56,511 nucleotides of DNA. Source: Linderina pennispora. Taxonomy: Eukaryota; Kickxellomycota; Kickxellomycetes; Kickxellales; Kickxellaceae. The stretch lies in contig NW_024468299.1 of the NCBI RefSeq assembly GCF_002104995.1, positions 1 through 56,511 of the forward strand. Direction: 5' to 3'. The notes under the pieces were generated by a model. That model was given only the letters and a program-made list of their open reading frames with translations, was not told the origin of the DNA and did not search any database. Positions 1-9,400 of the stretch are shown one piece after another. Position numbers and translations under genes: made by a program. Within the stretch, counting starts at the first letter, position 1. Each line of letters begins with the position of its first letter.

Positions 1-20
1 TGGCCACCGGCCGGTGGCCA
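1..20. repeat. Perfect 20-bp palindrome at the left edge
   Basis: The first ten bases are followed immediately by their exact reverse complement. The coding frame of the acyl-CoA synthetase appears to run through it (Arg-Pro-Val-Ala-Ser), so half of it may be genuine coding sequence. A palindrome exactly at a sequence end is typical of a fold-back or inverted-copy artefact, which is my preferred reading. Confidence 0.8.
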
Positions 21-1826
21 GTGATGGATCGTTTGGAGACTACAAATGGTTCACGTATCGCCAGGTGTTGGACAAGGCGCAGTGTATTGGATCTGGCATG
101 TCCAAGATGGGCATCAAGCCGCAGGAGTGCATTGGCATCTTCTCACCTAACCGCATCGAATGGTCGTTTACTGAGCACGCAACGTACATGTACAACATTG
201 TCAGCGTGCCCATGTATGACACCCTGGGTATTGAGGCTATCAAGCACATGGCCAATGAGACTGAGATGCGTCTTGTGTTTGTTGCTCCCGAGAAACTCGA
301 CACCATGCTTGGAATCTGGGACGACATCCCGACGGTCAGAACCCTATGCGTTTACGGACAAATCCCCGAGTCCGCTAAATCTGCAATCGATTCTCTGTCC
401 GAGGATCGCAGTGTGCTCACGCTGACTGAGTTGGAGGCAGCTGGTAAGCAGGACGACCTTGCCCCTATGCCCGAGACACCTGCCGGACTTGATGACCCAT
501 GCACGATCTGCTATACTTCCGGTACCACTGGCTTGCCTAAGGGCGTGGTTCTGTCTCACATGAACTTCTTATCTGTTGTCGGCAGTTTCAAGGAGCGCAT
601 GCGTATTGGACAGGTGCTCAAGTTTGGTGCCGGCGACACGCACTTTTCTATTCTCCCCCTTGCCCATTGTCTGGAACGCGCAGTGCATGCTGCCATTTCC
701 AGCGTCGGCTGCCGCATCGGATACGGCTGTGGTGATATCCGCAAGATCCTTGACGACATCAACGCCCTGAAACCCTCGATCATGGTCGGCGTGCCACGCA
801 TCTTCAACCGCATCCACGACCAAGTGTGGGCACAGGTCAAGGCCCGTGGCGGCTTTGCTAGCAAGCTGTTCAACCATGCCTATTCAACCAAGAAGGGCAA
901 CCTTTTTGTCGGGCACAAACACACATTGGCTCTGGGACCGCCTGGTTTTCAAGTCTGTGCGCGAGAAGTTTGGAGGCAATATCCGCTTAATCATCTCTGG
1001 CTCAGCGCCGATATCTCACGACGTCATGGATTTCTTGCGCATCGCCTTCTCCACCACAGTCTATGAAGGCTACGGCCTGACCGAAACCACTGGCCCATGT
1101 GGAATGACCGTGATCTCAGAAATGAGGGCTGGCAATGTCGGCTGCACATTTGGCAACTGCGCCTACAAGCTGGTCAGCGTGCCCGAGATGGAATACACAG
1201 TTGACGATATGCCGTACCCGGCGCGGGGAGATTTTGTGTCAAAGGACACAACGTCTTCACCCAGTACTACAAGCGCCCTGATCTCACAGCAGAGGCATTC
1301 GATGAGCACGGTTTCCTACGTACCGGTGATATCGGCCAGTTTGACGACCTGGGTAACCTCGTCATCGTCGACCGCAAGAAGAATATGTTCAAGCTGGCGC
1401 AGGGCGAATATGTTGCGCCTGAGCGCATCGAGAACGTTATCACTAACTGCCCACTAATTGACCAGGCATTCGTCTACGGGGACTCGCTGCAGAGCCAGCT
1501 TGTTGGTGTCATGGTTCCCAACGAAGAGTTCCTGCGTCGTGAGATCACTGAGTCCAAGGAGCTAGCGCATTTGGAGGGCAAGGACCTCAAGGATATATGC
1601 GCTGATAAGACCGCCAGCGACTACCTCTGCCGCGTCATCAACTCCTGGGGTCGCAAGAGCGACCTGAAGGGCTACGAGATCCCGAAAAAACATCCACCTC
1701 GAGTCTGTGCCATTCACTATTGAGAACAACCTGCTCACCCCTACCCTCAAGATCAAGCGTGCTGATGCCAAAAAACTCTACAAAGATATTCTTGACCGTC
1801 TCTACGCTGAGCTAACTAAGAACTAG
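2..1826 (+). CDS. Long-chain acyl-CoA synthetase, 5' truncated and frameshifted (paralog 1)
   Basis: This enzyme activates long-chain fatty acids to acyl-CoA using ATP, usually on ER, peroxisome or lipid-droplet membranes. The reading frame enters from the left edge, so roughly the first 50 residues are missing. Visible motifs are the AMP-binding P-loop YTSGTTGLPKG (about 503-535), IMVGVPRIFNRI (779-814), the EGYGLTETTG motif (1066-1095) and the ACSL signature region FKLAQGEYVAPERIE (1388-1432). The frame breaks three times: near 901-912 (a run of T), near 1235 (one T missing before the VKGHNVF stretch) and near 1685 (one extra A in a run of six). With those breaks bridged, the product follows the intact paralog at 5203-7257 to its end, stopping with TAG at 1824-1826. 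The breaks lie mostly at homopolymers near the sequence end, so assembly error is as likely as true decay. Confidence 0.9.
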
Positions 1827-1892
1827 ATTTACATCAATCCCACAAAAATAATTGTTTTCGTTAGCCTGACAAAAGGAAACGCAAAAGTTAAG

Positions 1893-1964
1893 CTCTCCGA
1901 CCGGGAATTGAACCCGGGTCTCCAATGTGACAGACTGGTGTACTCGCCACTATACTATCGGGGA
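1893..1964 (-). tRNA. tRNA-Asp (GTC)
   Basis: The minus strand folds as a 72-nt cloverleaf. The anticodon stem is CCAGT/ATTGG around loop CTGTCAC, giving anticodon GTC. The T arm is CCGGG-TTCAATT-CCCGG and the discriminator is G73, the known Asp identity base. The acceptor stem has a C3-A70 mismatch that is also present in the second copy at 19409-19480, to which this gene is identical. No intron and no encoded CCA. A solo LTR starts 15 bp upstream of its 5' end. Confidence 0.95.
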
Positions 1965-1979
1965 TACTCATATTGCTGG

Positions 1980-2422
1980 TGTTATGTCGGTGGCAGAGGA
2001 AGCAACGGAGTAGAACTCGGGGCTGGATGGACTACTTGCGGACGTGTCCGAGTCGGGTGAAAGAGCAGGAGGACGGAGTCGGGGATCTTGTCGGGTTCGG
2101 GTTGAAGTTCAAATAAATCGTATTTGAACTCAAAACAGGAGGAAACAGAATATACGAGTAGGGAACTCTAGTAGACACTGGATGAAGAATTGTCTTGGAG
2201 TCTTGTCGAGTCGAAGCATATATATGCTTCGGTGCACTAGTGTCTTGCTAGTGACGTTGCGTTGCATGAACGACGGGAATACCGGTCACTGGTCTTTGCG
2301 GCATAAAGGTACTGCATTGTTGTACCACGTGCGGACTTGGATCCGTGGGAGCCGGGTCAGGGGATATTGTGGGAGTTCGAGCCGAGTCATCATGTTCATG
2401 CTCGTCGGATTCGAGCATAACA
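1980..2422 (-). mobile_element. Solo LTR, copy A, upstream of tRNA-Asp
   Basis: The element is 443 bp, starts with TGTTATG and ends with CATAACA (7-bp terminal inverted repeat), and is flanked by the 4-bp direct repeat CTGG (1976-1979 and 2423-2426). It matches the element at 14583-15026 in inverse orientation, with about three substitutions and one G indel seen by eye. TG...CA ends, short inverted termini and a short target duplication fit a solo LTR of a Ty3-like or other retrotransposon. No internal retroelement genes are next to it. Open frames inside are non-coding. The strand assignment is only relative to copy B. Confidence 0.82.
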
Positions 2423-2910
2423 CTGGATCCTTGGAAATAAGAAATATATATAAGGGTTAGCATTTATGGCAAGCACTATTGATACCTGCACTTTGCACTG
2501 GTGCGCAGTTGGCAACGCCATGTCAGCCAACACACCGATCGTGCAATAAATGTATATTTGCTCTGTCAGTGGCGTATTTGAACATAGTCTTTGCCAGCGA
2601 AAATGTGATGTCAATTGACAAACATTCTAAATGGAAATCGACACGGAACAAATACACAGTGACCAAATAAAGGACAAAACCACTGTGCCCGACCAATACA
2701 AGCCACCTGTTTTACTTTGCCACCTGCTATATTGACCTGACATCATACTTTCCTTGCCTGTCTACAAAGGCTATCGGCAATGGTAAAAACAAATATAAAA
2801 CACGATTTCCCCTCACATCCTTCAAGCAAAGCAAAACAGTTGCATACTTTTTACTTGCATCCACTCTTTGCATTTCCTTATCACACACCTCCTAGAAATC
2901 GTTACCAAGC
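2423..2910 (+). promoter_or_regulatory. Upstream region of the Ser-Asp repeat gene with TATA box
   Basis: No gene is visible. A TATAAAA box lies at 2794-2800, followed by a C/T- and A-rich stretch and the first ATG at 2911, 111 bp further on. This layout resembles the other short genes in the window. Confidence 0.55.
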
Positions 2911-3285
2911 ATGCTGAAGATCCGTGTTGTACCTTCATTGATTGCTGCACTTGCGCTGCAGATGCTTGTCTCTGCAGAAGTGCTTTATCATGCCACTAAG
3001 ACTGGCAAGGCTGGTCCCGCAGACGTCCCTAGGGTCATTTCTTATACCTCTAGCATCCACCTCATGGGAAACAAAGATGAAGTGATGCACTACATCCTGG
3101 CCAATGTTGCTTCAACTCAAGGGAAGGCTAGTGCCGGATACCAACCAAAGAATACTGATAGTCATAATGGTAATGATAGTAACAGTGACAGCGATAGTGA
3201 TAGTGACAGCGATAGTGATAGTGACAGCGGTAGTGATAGTGACAGCGACAGTGACAGTGATAGTGATAATGAGGATGGTTTCTAA
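2911..3285 (+). CDS. Small secreted protein with a Ser-Asp repeat tail
   Basis: The predicted protein has 124 residues. Residues 1-22 form a signal peptide (basic start, hydrophobic core LIAALALQML, small residues before a likely cut near Ala22-Glu23). A middle region of about 70 residues has no family I recognise. The last 35 residues are an almost pure Ser-Asp dipeptide run, ending Asn-Glu-Asp-Gly-Phe, encoded by repeats of AGTGAYAG type (about 3180-3270). The product should be secreted or wall-associated and very acidic; SD tails bind divalent cations in other proteins, but that role here is inference. The gene starts at the first ATG after a TATA box. The repeat will be length-variable. 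Confidence 0.65.
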   Translation: MLKIRVVPSLIAALALQMLVSAEVLYHATKTGKAGPADVPRVISYTSSIHLMGNKDEVMHYILANVASTQGKASAGYQPKNTDSHNGNDSNSDSDSDSDSDSDSDSGSDSDSDSDSDSDNEDGF

Positions 3286-3957
3286 ATCACGCCTCTTATA
3301 TTTTCTAAATAGTTCTTTTTTGATATCTAAGCAAATATGAATACCAAAACATCATACTATGATTAGTAAGAGAAGTATATGCTTAATATATAATCGATTG
3401 ATACTAATGAAGATTTATAGTGTTTATATGAGAACCAATGTGTTTTTACAATAGTTTACCTTAATGCCATATAGAAGCGATTGGTGATGTAACCTCAAAT
3501 ATTAATTGTGGTATTACTAGTAGGGGATAGATAGGTTTGGATTTCAAAGATAAAGAAAAATGAAAAAGTACTAATACTATGTGCTGGCCTTTTTTAAAGA
3601 TTTCGCTGCTATGCACTATCTGATCTCATTAGTGAAACCAGGGGAGAAAGCTATGATTATAGTTGTTATATATCTCTACTAGATATATCTATTAGTTCAG
3701 CATAAGAGCTGCTCTCATTGTTAGTCAACCTAATAACTTCTATGGCATTATTATTAGTAATATTATTATTAGTAACATTATTATTACTATTTATTAACAA
3801 ATATCGTTTTCAAGCAAGACCAGTGACTACTATGTCTTTCGTAACTGACCCAGACAGTACTGGAAATCGATCCGCTGACTGAGCTTCTCCTTATCCTCTT
3901 TTAAAAACTGCACGATCAGAAGTTGGTCGGCTGAATGGCTTTGAATCGGCGACTAAA
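3286..3957. other. AT-rich intergenic stretch with an ATT microsatellite
   Basis: No coding frame looks real. The stretch is AT-rich with a degenerate (ATT)n tract around 3746-3796. The last 44 bp (3914-3957), just before tRNA-Gly, recur as an inverted copy at 18721-18764. Confidence 0.7.
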
Positions 3958-4028
3958 GCGTCTGTGGTCCAGAGGTATGATTGCTCCCTGCCACGGAGTA
4001 GACCCGGGTTCGATTCCCGGCGGACGCA
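3914..4028 (+). repeat. Inverted duplicate block containing tRNA-Gly (partner 18650-18764)
   Basis: The 44 bp upstream of tRNA-Gly match the reverse complement of 18721-18764 at 43 of 44 positions, and the tRNA itself is identical, giving a 115-bp inverted repeat. Weaker similarity continues downstream of both tRNAs. This shows that the two tRNA clusters derive from one another. Confidence 0.85.
3958..4028 (+). tRNA. tRNA-Gly (GCC)
   Basis: This 71-nt cloverleaf has acceptor stem GCGTCTG/CGGACGC, anticodon stem GCTCC/GGAGT around loop CTGCCAC (anticodon GCC), T arm CCGGG-TTCGATT-CCCGG and discriminator A73. There is no intron. A T-rich terminator follows within 10 bp. It is identical to the gene at 18650-18720. 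Confidence 0.96.
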
Positions 4029-4734
4029 CTTCCCTTTTGCCCCATTCTACAGTATTCTTTTTTGAATGGATTACTGATCATGGCTCTCATTTTGAACTTT
4101 TGTTCCAGCAAATAGTCTAATTTTTATTGGCTATATTAACCATGTTGACCTTCTGAGTAGCCATTCCCTTTCATATTTGCCGCACCTGAGATATTGCCAT
4201 CGCTTACACCATTTACAATCCTGGAACTAGGGAATATGTAATGATTCTAGACATCCAAACAAATAGGTTTGCCTAGGTAGCACATATGCTGTAAATTTGT
4301 TCCGAGCATTAGTTGATATCTATTGGTGTATCATTTAACTCGATATTGAGATGAGCATGAATTCATTTTGCAAAGTGGAAGGCAGCGTTCGCATCTGGAG
4401 CACATATATGCTCCGACTAGAGACACAATCATTGGCGCCAGAAAACAGCACCCTGGCAAGATAGACAATAGTACTGCTAAAAATTAATATGCAGTCTTCA
4501 AAAATGTGGTAGCTACACAAGGGATTGCATTTACTTTTACTCGGCCCTTATATTTATAGTCGCAGGTAAGAATTGCAAGGTAAAATTAGCAGAGAAAAGG
4601 TATGAGCCAAGTCATGAAAATAGCTACCGTTTCATTATCGTTATCACTACTTTGCAAAAAGATAGAGTTGCGCTATGTCCATAGCCAGGGCAAACCCCTC
4701 GCCACATCGTCCTCGAGCAGTGGCAAAAAGTAGC
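4029..4734. other. Intergenic, no gene seen
   Basis: The stretch between tRNA-Gly and tRNA-Leu is AT-rich and has no coding frame I can support. Confidence 0.65.
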
Positions 4735-4816
4735 TGATCAGAGTGGGATTCGAACCCACGCCTCCGGGGAGACTGCGGCCTAAACGCAGCGCCTTAGACC
4801 GCTCGGCCATCTGACC
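4735..4816 (-). tRNA. tRNA-Leu (TAG)
   Basis: The minus strand folds as an 82-nt class II tRNA with a long variable arm. The anticodon stem is CTGCG/CGCAG around loop TTTAGGC, giving anticodon TAG. The T arm is GTGGG-TTCGAAT-CCCAC and the discriminator is A73. It differs from the copy at 15040-15121 at the wobble base of the anticodon (T34 here, A34 there) and at one base in the variable arm. Confidence 0.95.
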
Positions 4817-5202
4817 TCTCAGCTTTCGAGAAAAGCAATAAATATCGTACTCATCTATATGAATTTATATTACAATATTTTTCTTGTTTCTATATTGGAC
4901 TTACTGGAGTATACTTCTAGAGAACCAGCGCACATCTTAGCGCTACCCGCCCACAAGCCTCTTTTCTAAAGCAGAAACGACAGCGCCGATCACACTCTCA
5001 GCCTAAGCCATAAACGATACAAACATAAAAAAAAAAGCCCTCCATCCGATTGCCTATCAGCTCATAGCTAGTCTGCAGCTATTTACTAAGTCGACAAGAC
5101 AGCAAAAATAGTGTAGGCGTCACAGCTGAGCTCGCATTGCGAGTGCGGAACAACTGGTGGATTCAAGTAAACTATATTCAGTGCATCTGCAGCAACGGTA
5201 TG
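4817..5202. other. Intergenic, 3' flank of the second ACSL gene
   Basis: No gene is visible. The stretch holds the presumed 3' untranslated region of the acyl-CoA synthetase on the minus strand and an A-run at about 5028-5035. Confidence 0.6.
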
Positions 5203-7257
5203 CTACTTGGTGGTCGAGAGCTCCTTGTACAGATCGCCGATGATGTCCTTAAAGTACGACAATGCATCACGTCGCTTGAGCTTGAATGTTGGCGTAATCA
5301 GCCCGATGTCTTCGAATGGTGTGGACAGCAGGTATATGCTCTTTGCAATTTCGAATCCCTTGAGGTCATGGGCCTTACCCCACGCGGCCAGCTCAGCTGT
5401 GACCTCTCTGCGCACCTTGGTGTCACGGCAAATATCCTTGAGCGGCAAGTTCGACTTGGGTGGCAAAATGTTCTTGCTCTTTAAGAACATGGGCAGGAAC
5501 TCTTCGTCCGGGACAATAATTGCAACCAGTGCATTCTGCAGCGGGTCGCCGTAGATATAAGCCTGGTTTACAATAAAGTGATCCATATAAATGTTCTCGA
5601 TGCGCTCGGGTGCAATGTACTCGCCTTGCGCCAGCTTGAACAAATTCTTCATGCGATCGATGATATGCAGCCGGCCGTACTTGTCGAACATGCCAATGTC
5701 GCCTGTGTTTACCCATTCGTCGCCACGTTCCAACAGCACCATGTTGCTGTTTTCCTTGTAATACTTCTTGGCAACCGAGGTGCCCGAGATAAGGATCTGG
5801 CCACGCGGAAATGGCTTATCGTCGACGGTGTAGCCGAGCTCAGGTGCGCTGCGTAGCTTGATCATGGTGCTAGGCAAAGGTCCACCGACATTTCCGGGCT
5901 CCACATCGTCGCACTTGGTTAGGGTTGCTGGGCCCATGGTTTCTGTGAGGCCGTATCCTTCAACAACATTGCATGAGAAGCAGCAGCGCAAAAACTCGAG
6001 CGTCTCGGGCGAAATAGGAGCCGACCCCGATACAATCAGATTGAGGCGGCCGCCAAATTTTTCGCGCAGCGGTTTGAATATCACGCGGTCCCACAGCCAG
6101 TGGTTGACTTGACCGTGCTTTAGGTTGCCCTTCTTGGTCGTCAGTGCATACTGGAACAGTGCTGAGGGCAAACCGCCGCGTGTGCGCACTGCTGATAGAA
6201 CCTTGTCCTGGATGCGGTTAAATATGCGAGGCACACCAACAAATATCGTTGGTCGCAGTTCCTGGATATCATCAATCAGCCTTAGAGTGTCGCCAGAAGC
6301 GAATGCCGTCTTGGTGCCACGCGAAAGCATGATGTGCAGCACCATGCGGCCGAGGCAGTGTGCTAGCGGTAGGAATCCCATCGAGCAGTCTTCAGGCGAG
6401 ATATTGCATATATCGCCACATTTCTGGATCATTGAGGCTCCAGCGCATGATGCCAGCATGTTTCCGTGGGTGATAACGACGCCCTTTGGTGTACCCGAGG
6501 TGCCGCTCGTATATACAATCGTGGCGACATCGTCGGGGCCAGGGAGCCGCTCTGGATCGACAACTCCCTTTATGCCCGAATCCTCCACGTATCGGAACGG
6601 TCGGATACTGATTCCATGCTCCTCACCGAGCGCAACTACATCGTTGGTTAGCGTGTCGACCACAATCAGGTTCATAACCACCGGCACAAACTCAATCAAG
6701 CTCAGAATGTACCGCGCATTCTGGTTTGTGCAGACAATCGTCTTGAGCTCAGCCTCATTCACCATATGCTCGATAGCAGCCTGGCCAAGTGTTTCGTACA
6801 AGGGAACCGATACAAAGTTCTGATAGTAGCCAGCAAACTCGGCCAGCACCCATTCGACGCTGTTGTTCATGAATATACCGATGTTGTCGCCAGCGCGCAT
6901 ACCCAGGTGTACGAGACCAGAAGATAAATTGACGAATCGCTCATGGAATATGTCCCACGAGAGCCACCGATAGGGCCCAACGTTGCCCATACCATCGACG
7001 ACTACGCGGTAGCCGAATACAGGTGCGTCGCGGCCAGCCAGGCGCCGCCCCTGCAGAAAGTTTTCGTACAGCGAGTTGATGCCCTTTGGTCGGGACACCA
7101 GCTTTCCGTCCTTCAAGTTGTTGTTGATACGCGGCTACAGGGCGGACATAGTTAGAAACGAGTGTCGTGTGGAGCTTGAATTCCAACAAGGCATGACGCT
7201 CACCTTGGTCTCATTGGGAAGGGCTGGCGCGCCTGGGAGCTCAATAGAACTAAGCAT
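5203..7257 (-). CDS. Long-chain acyl-CoA synthetase, intact (paralog 2)
   Basis: This is a complete ACSL of 661 residues, close to the usual 650-700. Exon 1 (7204-7257) encodes 18 residues beginning MLSSIELPGAPALPNETK. An intron at 7135-7203 (69 nt, GTGAGC...CTAAC...TAG) joins it in phase 0 to the long exon at 5203-7134. Motifs by residue are AMP-binding YTSGTSGTPKG (about 226-236), IFVGVPRIFNRI (about 315), EGYGLTE (410-416) and the ACSL signature GDIGMFDKYGRLHIIDR followed by FKLAQGEYIAPERIE. No clear membrane segment is visible. The short N-terminus resembles fungal ACSLs that act on peripheral membranes. It sits head-to-head with the UMP kinase gene and is one of three paralogs within 12 kb. 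Confidence 0.96.
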
Positions 7258-8397
7258 GGCTATATACACGCAGTATGAATAGAAGTGTTAATGAAAAAGT
7301 GTAGGAGAGGAGAAAGGGAATACGAAGAGTGGTTGGTGGTGGGGATAAGGGGCGGTTTTATAACCTGCGGTTTCCCACCGATTTTCGAGTCACAAGGTGC
7401 GTTATAAAAGTGCTCTTAAAGGGAGTGCGTGTGCAGGTGGGTAATGGCGCTGTGTGCACTGGCAGTGCCAGTCCCAGGAATGTGCAGAAGACATGTCTCC
7501 TTCCTGCCCATACGATGTTGCAGGAGCACCACCTAGCAGCCGATCTGGCAGCATCGCAGCTTGGTATTGTTTTTAACAGAAGGGAACCGTGTCGTGTATT
7601 TGGGGCGGAAATCGCCAGAGTGCTTTGAATAAAACCATTCGAATCGCGCAGAGGATCTCTCAGCGCGATTTGCTACGTAGAAAATGAAAGGATTTTTCGA
7701 CCGCCCCCACACGAAAGCGTATTTCGTGTGACAGTGCAGAACCCACAAAGGAAGAAAAAATGGCCATGGCCCGCTACTCCAGGGCCTGTTTTTGAAAGTG
7801 AAAAGGCTAGCTTTTGACTGATCCAAGGCAAGCGGTCATTTCACATGCCCATGCGGATATTGACCAGTCAGTGCCCGGGTTCCGACAGAGCACAGCATGC
7901 GCTTGGCATATATTTCCACTATTCATGCCGAGTGTGCAGCAATTGCACATTTTGGTGTGCATAAAGCATATGGCTGATCGCCCTAGTGTATTTCACACGT
8001 CGATTATTTGATTACACGCTAAATCTGGTGTGGCTAGTTGTGCTGGGTGCCAGCCGTTCAACATATTCCTATCATTTGCTGTATGGATTGTAATGCTAGG
8101 TATAGCATGCAGAGGCGAGTTCGCTTTAATTGATGATGGCCTCAATGGAAACCCTGCTCTCAGTGCGCCTGCTGCGGACCAGGCACGACACTGCTTGCCA
8201 ATCTGAAGCTGAGTCGCATAGTCCATCAGCTGATCATCGGATTAATGAAGAGAGGTGGAGGATCTGTTCCACTGCGTTGGGCACATGGAAAACTGTTGAG
8301 CGGGGTCTCGAAACGGAACTGTTTGTTTACTTCCCTACCCTCATCTGTTCGAATTTACCCTCTTTTCCTCCTTTCCCATCCCGAAATTTAAGCAATC
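7258..8397. promoter_or_regulatory. Divergent intergenic region between ACSL paralog 2 and UMP kinase
   Basis: This 1.14-kb stretch separates two divergently transcribed genes and should hold both promoters. A pyrimidine-rich tract (about 8330-8385) precedes the kinase ATG. I see no gene in it. Confidence 0.55.
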
Positions 8398-9366
8398 ATG
8401 TTCTCGGCATCTCGCAACACCCTGCTGCGCTCGCTGCAAGCACGTGCTCCTCTGCGCTCCTCTGCCACCAAGCGCATGTTCACGAAGCCCTCCCGCATTG
8501 TGCGGGCCAGTGAGCAGCAGAACAAGCCGAACCAGTTCAACATGGGCCAAAACAGCAAGGGCAGCGGAAAGTCGCGCCTGATTTTTGGCTTCCACCCGTT
8601 CGCGATTGTGGCCTCGCTGTCACTGCTGGGGTCGGGCTACATGATGATCATCAAGCCGTACCTGGAGTGGAACGAGAAGCAGAAGAAGGAGCGTGACGAG
8701 AAGCAGGCGAAGATCGACGGCGCGGCGTACTCCGAGGAGGAGATCAAGCAGTTCCCGTTCGACAAGAAGACAATTGTGTTTGTGCTCGGTGGACCTGGAT
8801 CGGGCAAGGGCACGAACTCGGAGAAGCTCGTGGATGACTTTGGATTCGTGCATTTGTCGGCCGGCGACTTGCTGCGCGCCGAGCAGAAGCGGCTGGTGTC
8901 TCAGTATGGCGATCTGATTGCGTATTATATCAAGGAGGGCCTCATTGTTCCCCACGAGATCACAATCGGGCTGCTGCGCAACGCCATGATGGACCACCCT
9001 GAGAGCGACCGGTTCCTGATTGACGGATTCCCGCGCAACCTGGTGCAGGCCAAGGCGTTTGAGGACACAGTTTGCAAGGCTAAGAAGGTGTTGTACTTTG
9101 AGTGCCCCGAGTCCGTGCTGCTGGAGCGTTTGTTGAACCGCGGAAAGACCAGCGGCCGCTCCGACGACAACATCGAGTCAATCAAGAAGCGCTTCAAGAC
9201 GTATTTCAACGACAGCATGCCAGTCATCACCGAGTACGCTAAGGAGGGCAAGGTCATCACTGTGTCATGCAAGGGCACTATGGACAGTGTGTACAAGAAC
9301 ACGTACGACCAGGTCGAGCAGTTCTTCAAGGGTATCGGCCAGGAGGCCCGCCCCAAGAGCCAGTAA
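8398..9366 (+). CDS. URA6: UMP/CMP kinase with N-terminal targeting and membrane segment
   Basis: The enzyme phosphorylates UMP and CMP with ATP in pyrimidine nucleotide synthesis. The catalytic domain spans about residues 125-318. It has the P-loop GGPGSGKGT (131-139), the NMP-binding FVHLSAGDLLRAEQ and FLIDGFPRN motifs, and the lid segment LLNRGKTSGRSDDNIESIKKRF, all close to the Ura6 family. The protein has 322 residues against about 200 for yeast Ura6. The excess is N-terminal: an Arg/Ser-rich start like a mitochondrial presequence (1-40), a hydrophobic segment at about 65-85, then a charged linker. This suggests an anchored form, perhaps in mitochondria (inference). The gene has no intron and ends 34 bp from the convergent ACSL paralog 3. 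Confidence 0.92.
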   Translation: MFSASRNTLLRSLQARAPLRSSATKRMFTKPSRIVRASEQQNKPNQFNMGQNSKGSGKSRLIFGFHPFAIVASLSLLGSGYMMIIKPYLEWNEKQKKERDEKQAKIDGAAYSEEEIKQFPFDKKTIVFVLGGPGSGKGTNSEKLVDDFGFVHLSAGDLLRAEQKRLVSQYGDLIAYYIKEGLIVPHEITIGLLRNAMMDHPESDRFLIDGFPRNLVQAKAFEDTVCKAKKVLYFECPESVLLERLLNRGKTSGRSDDNIESIKKRFKTYFNDSMPVITEYAKEGKVITVSCKGTMDSVYKNTYDQVEQFFKGIGQEARPKSQ

Positions 9367-9400
9367 GCGAAATTTATATAGTTGACCATAAGCACGTTTT

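Noticed and set aside
1980-2422. Interpretation of the repeat as a DNA transposon or MITE
   Set aside because: The terminal inverted repeat is only 7 bp, the ends are TG...CA, and the placement upstream of tRNAs fits an LTR better. A MITE cannot be excluded without more copies.
2182-2460. Open frame of 92 codons in the solo LTR (also present as 14551-14823 on the other strand)
   Set aside because: It is conserved only because the LTR itself is repeated. It starts and ends without regard to element borders and has no recognisable domain.
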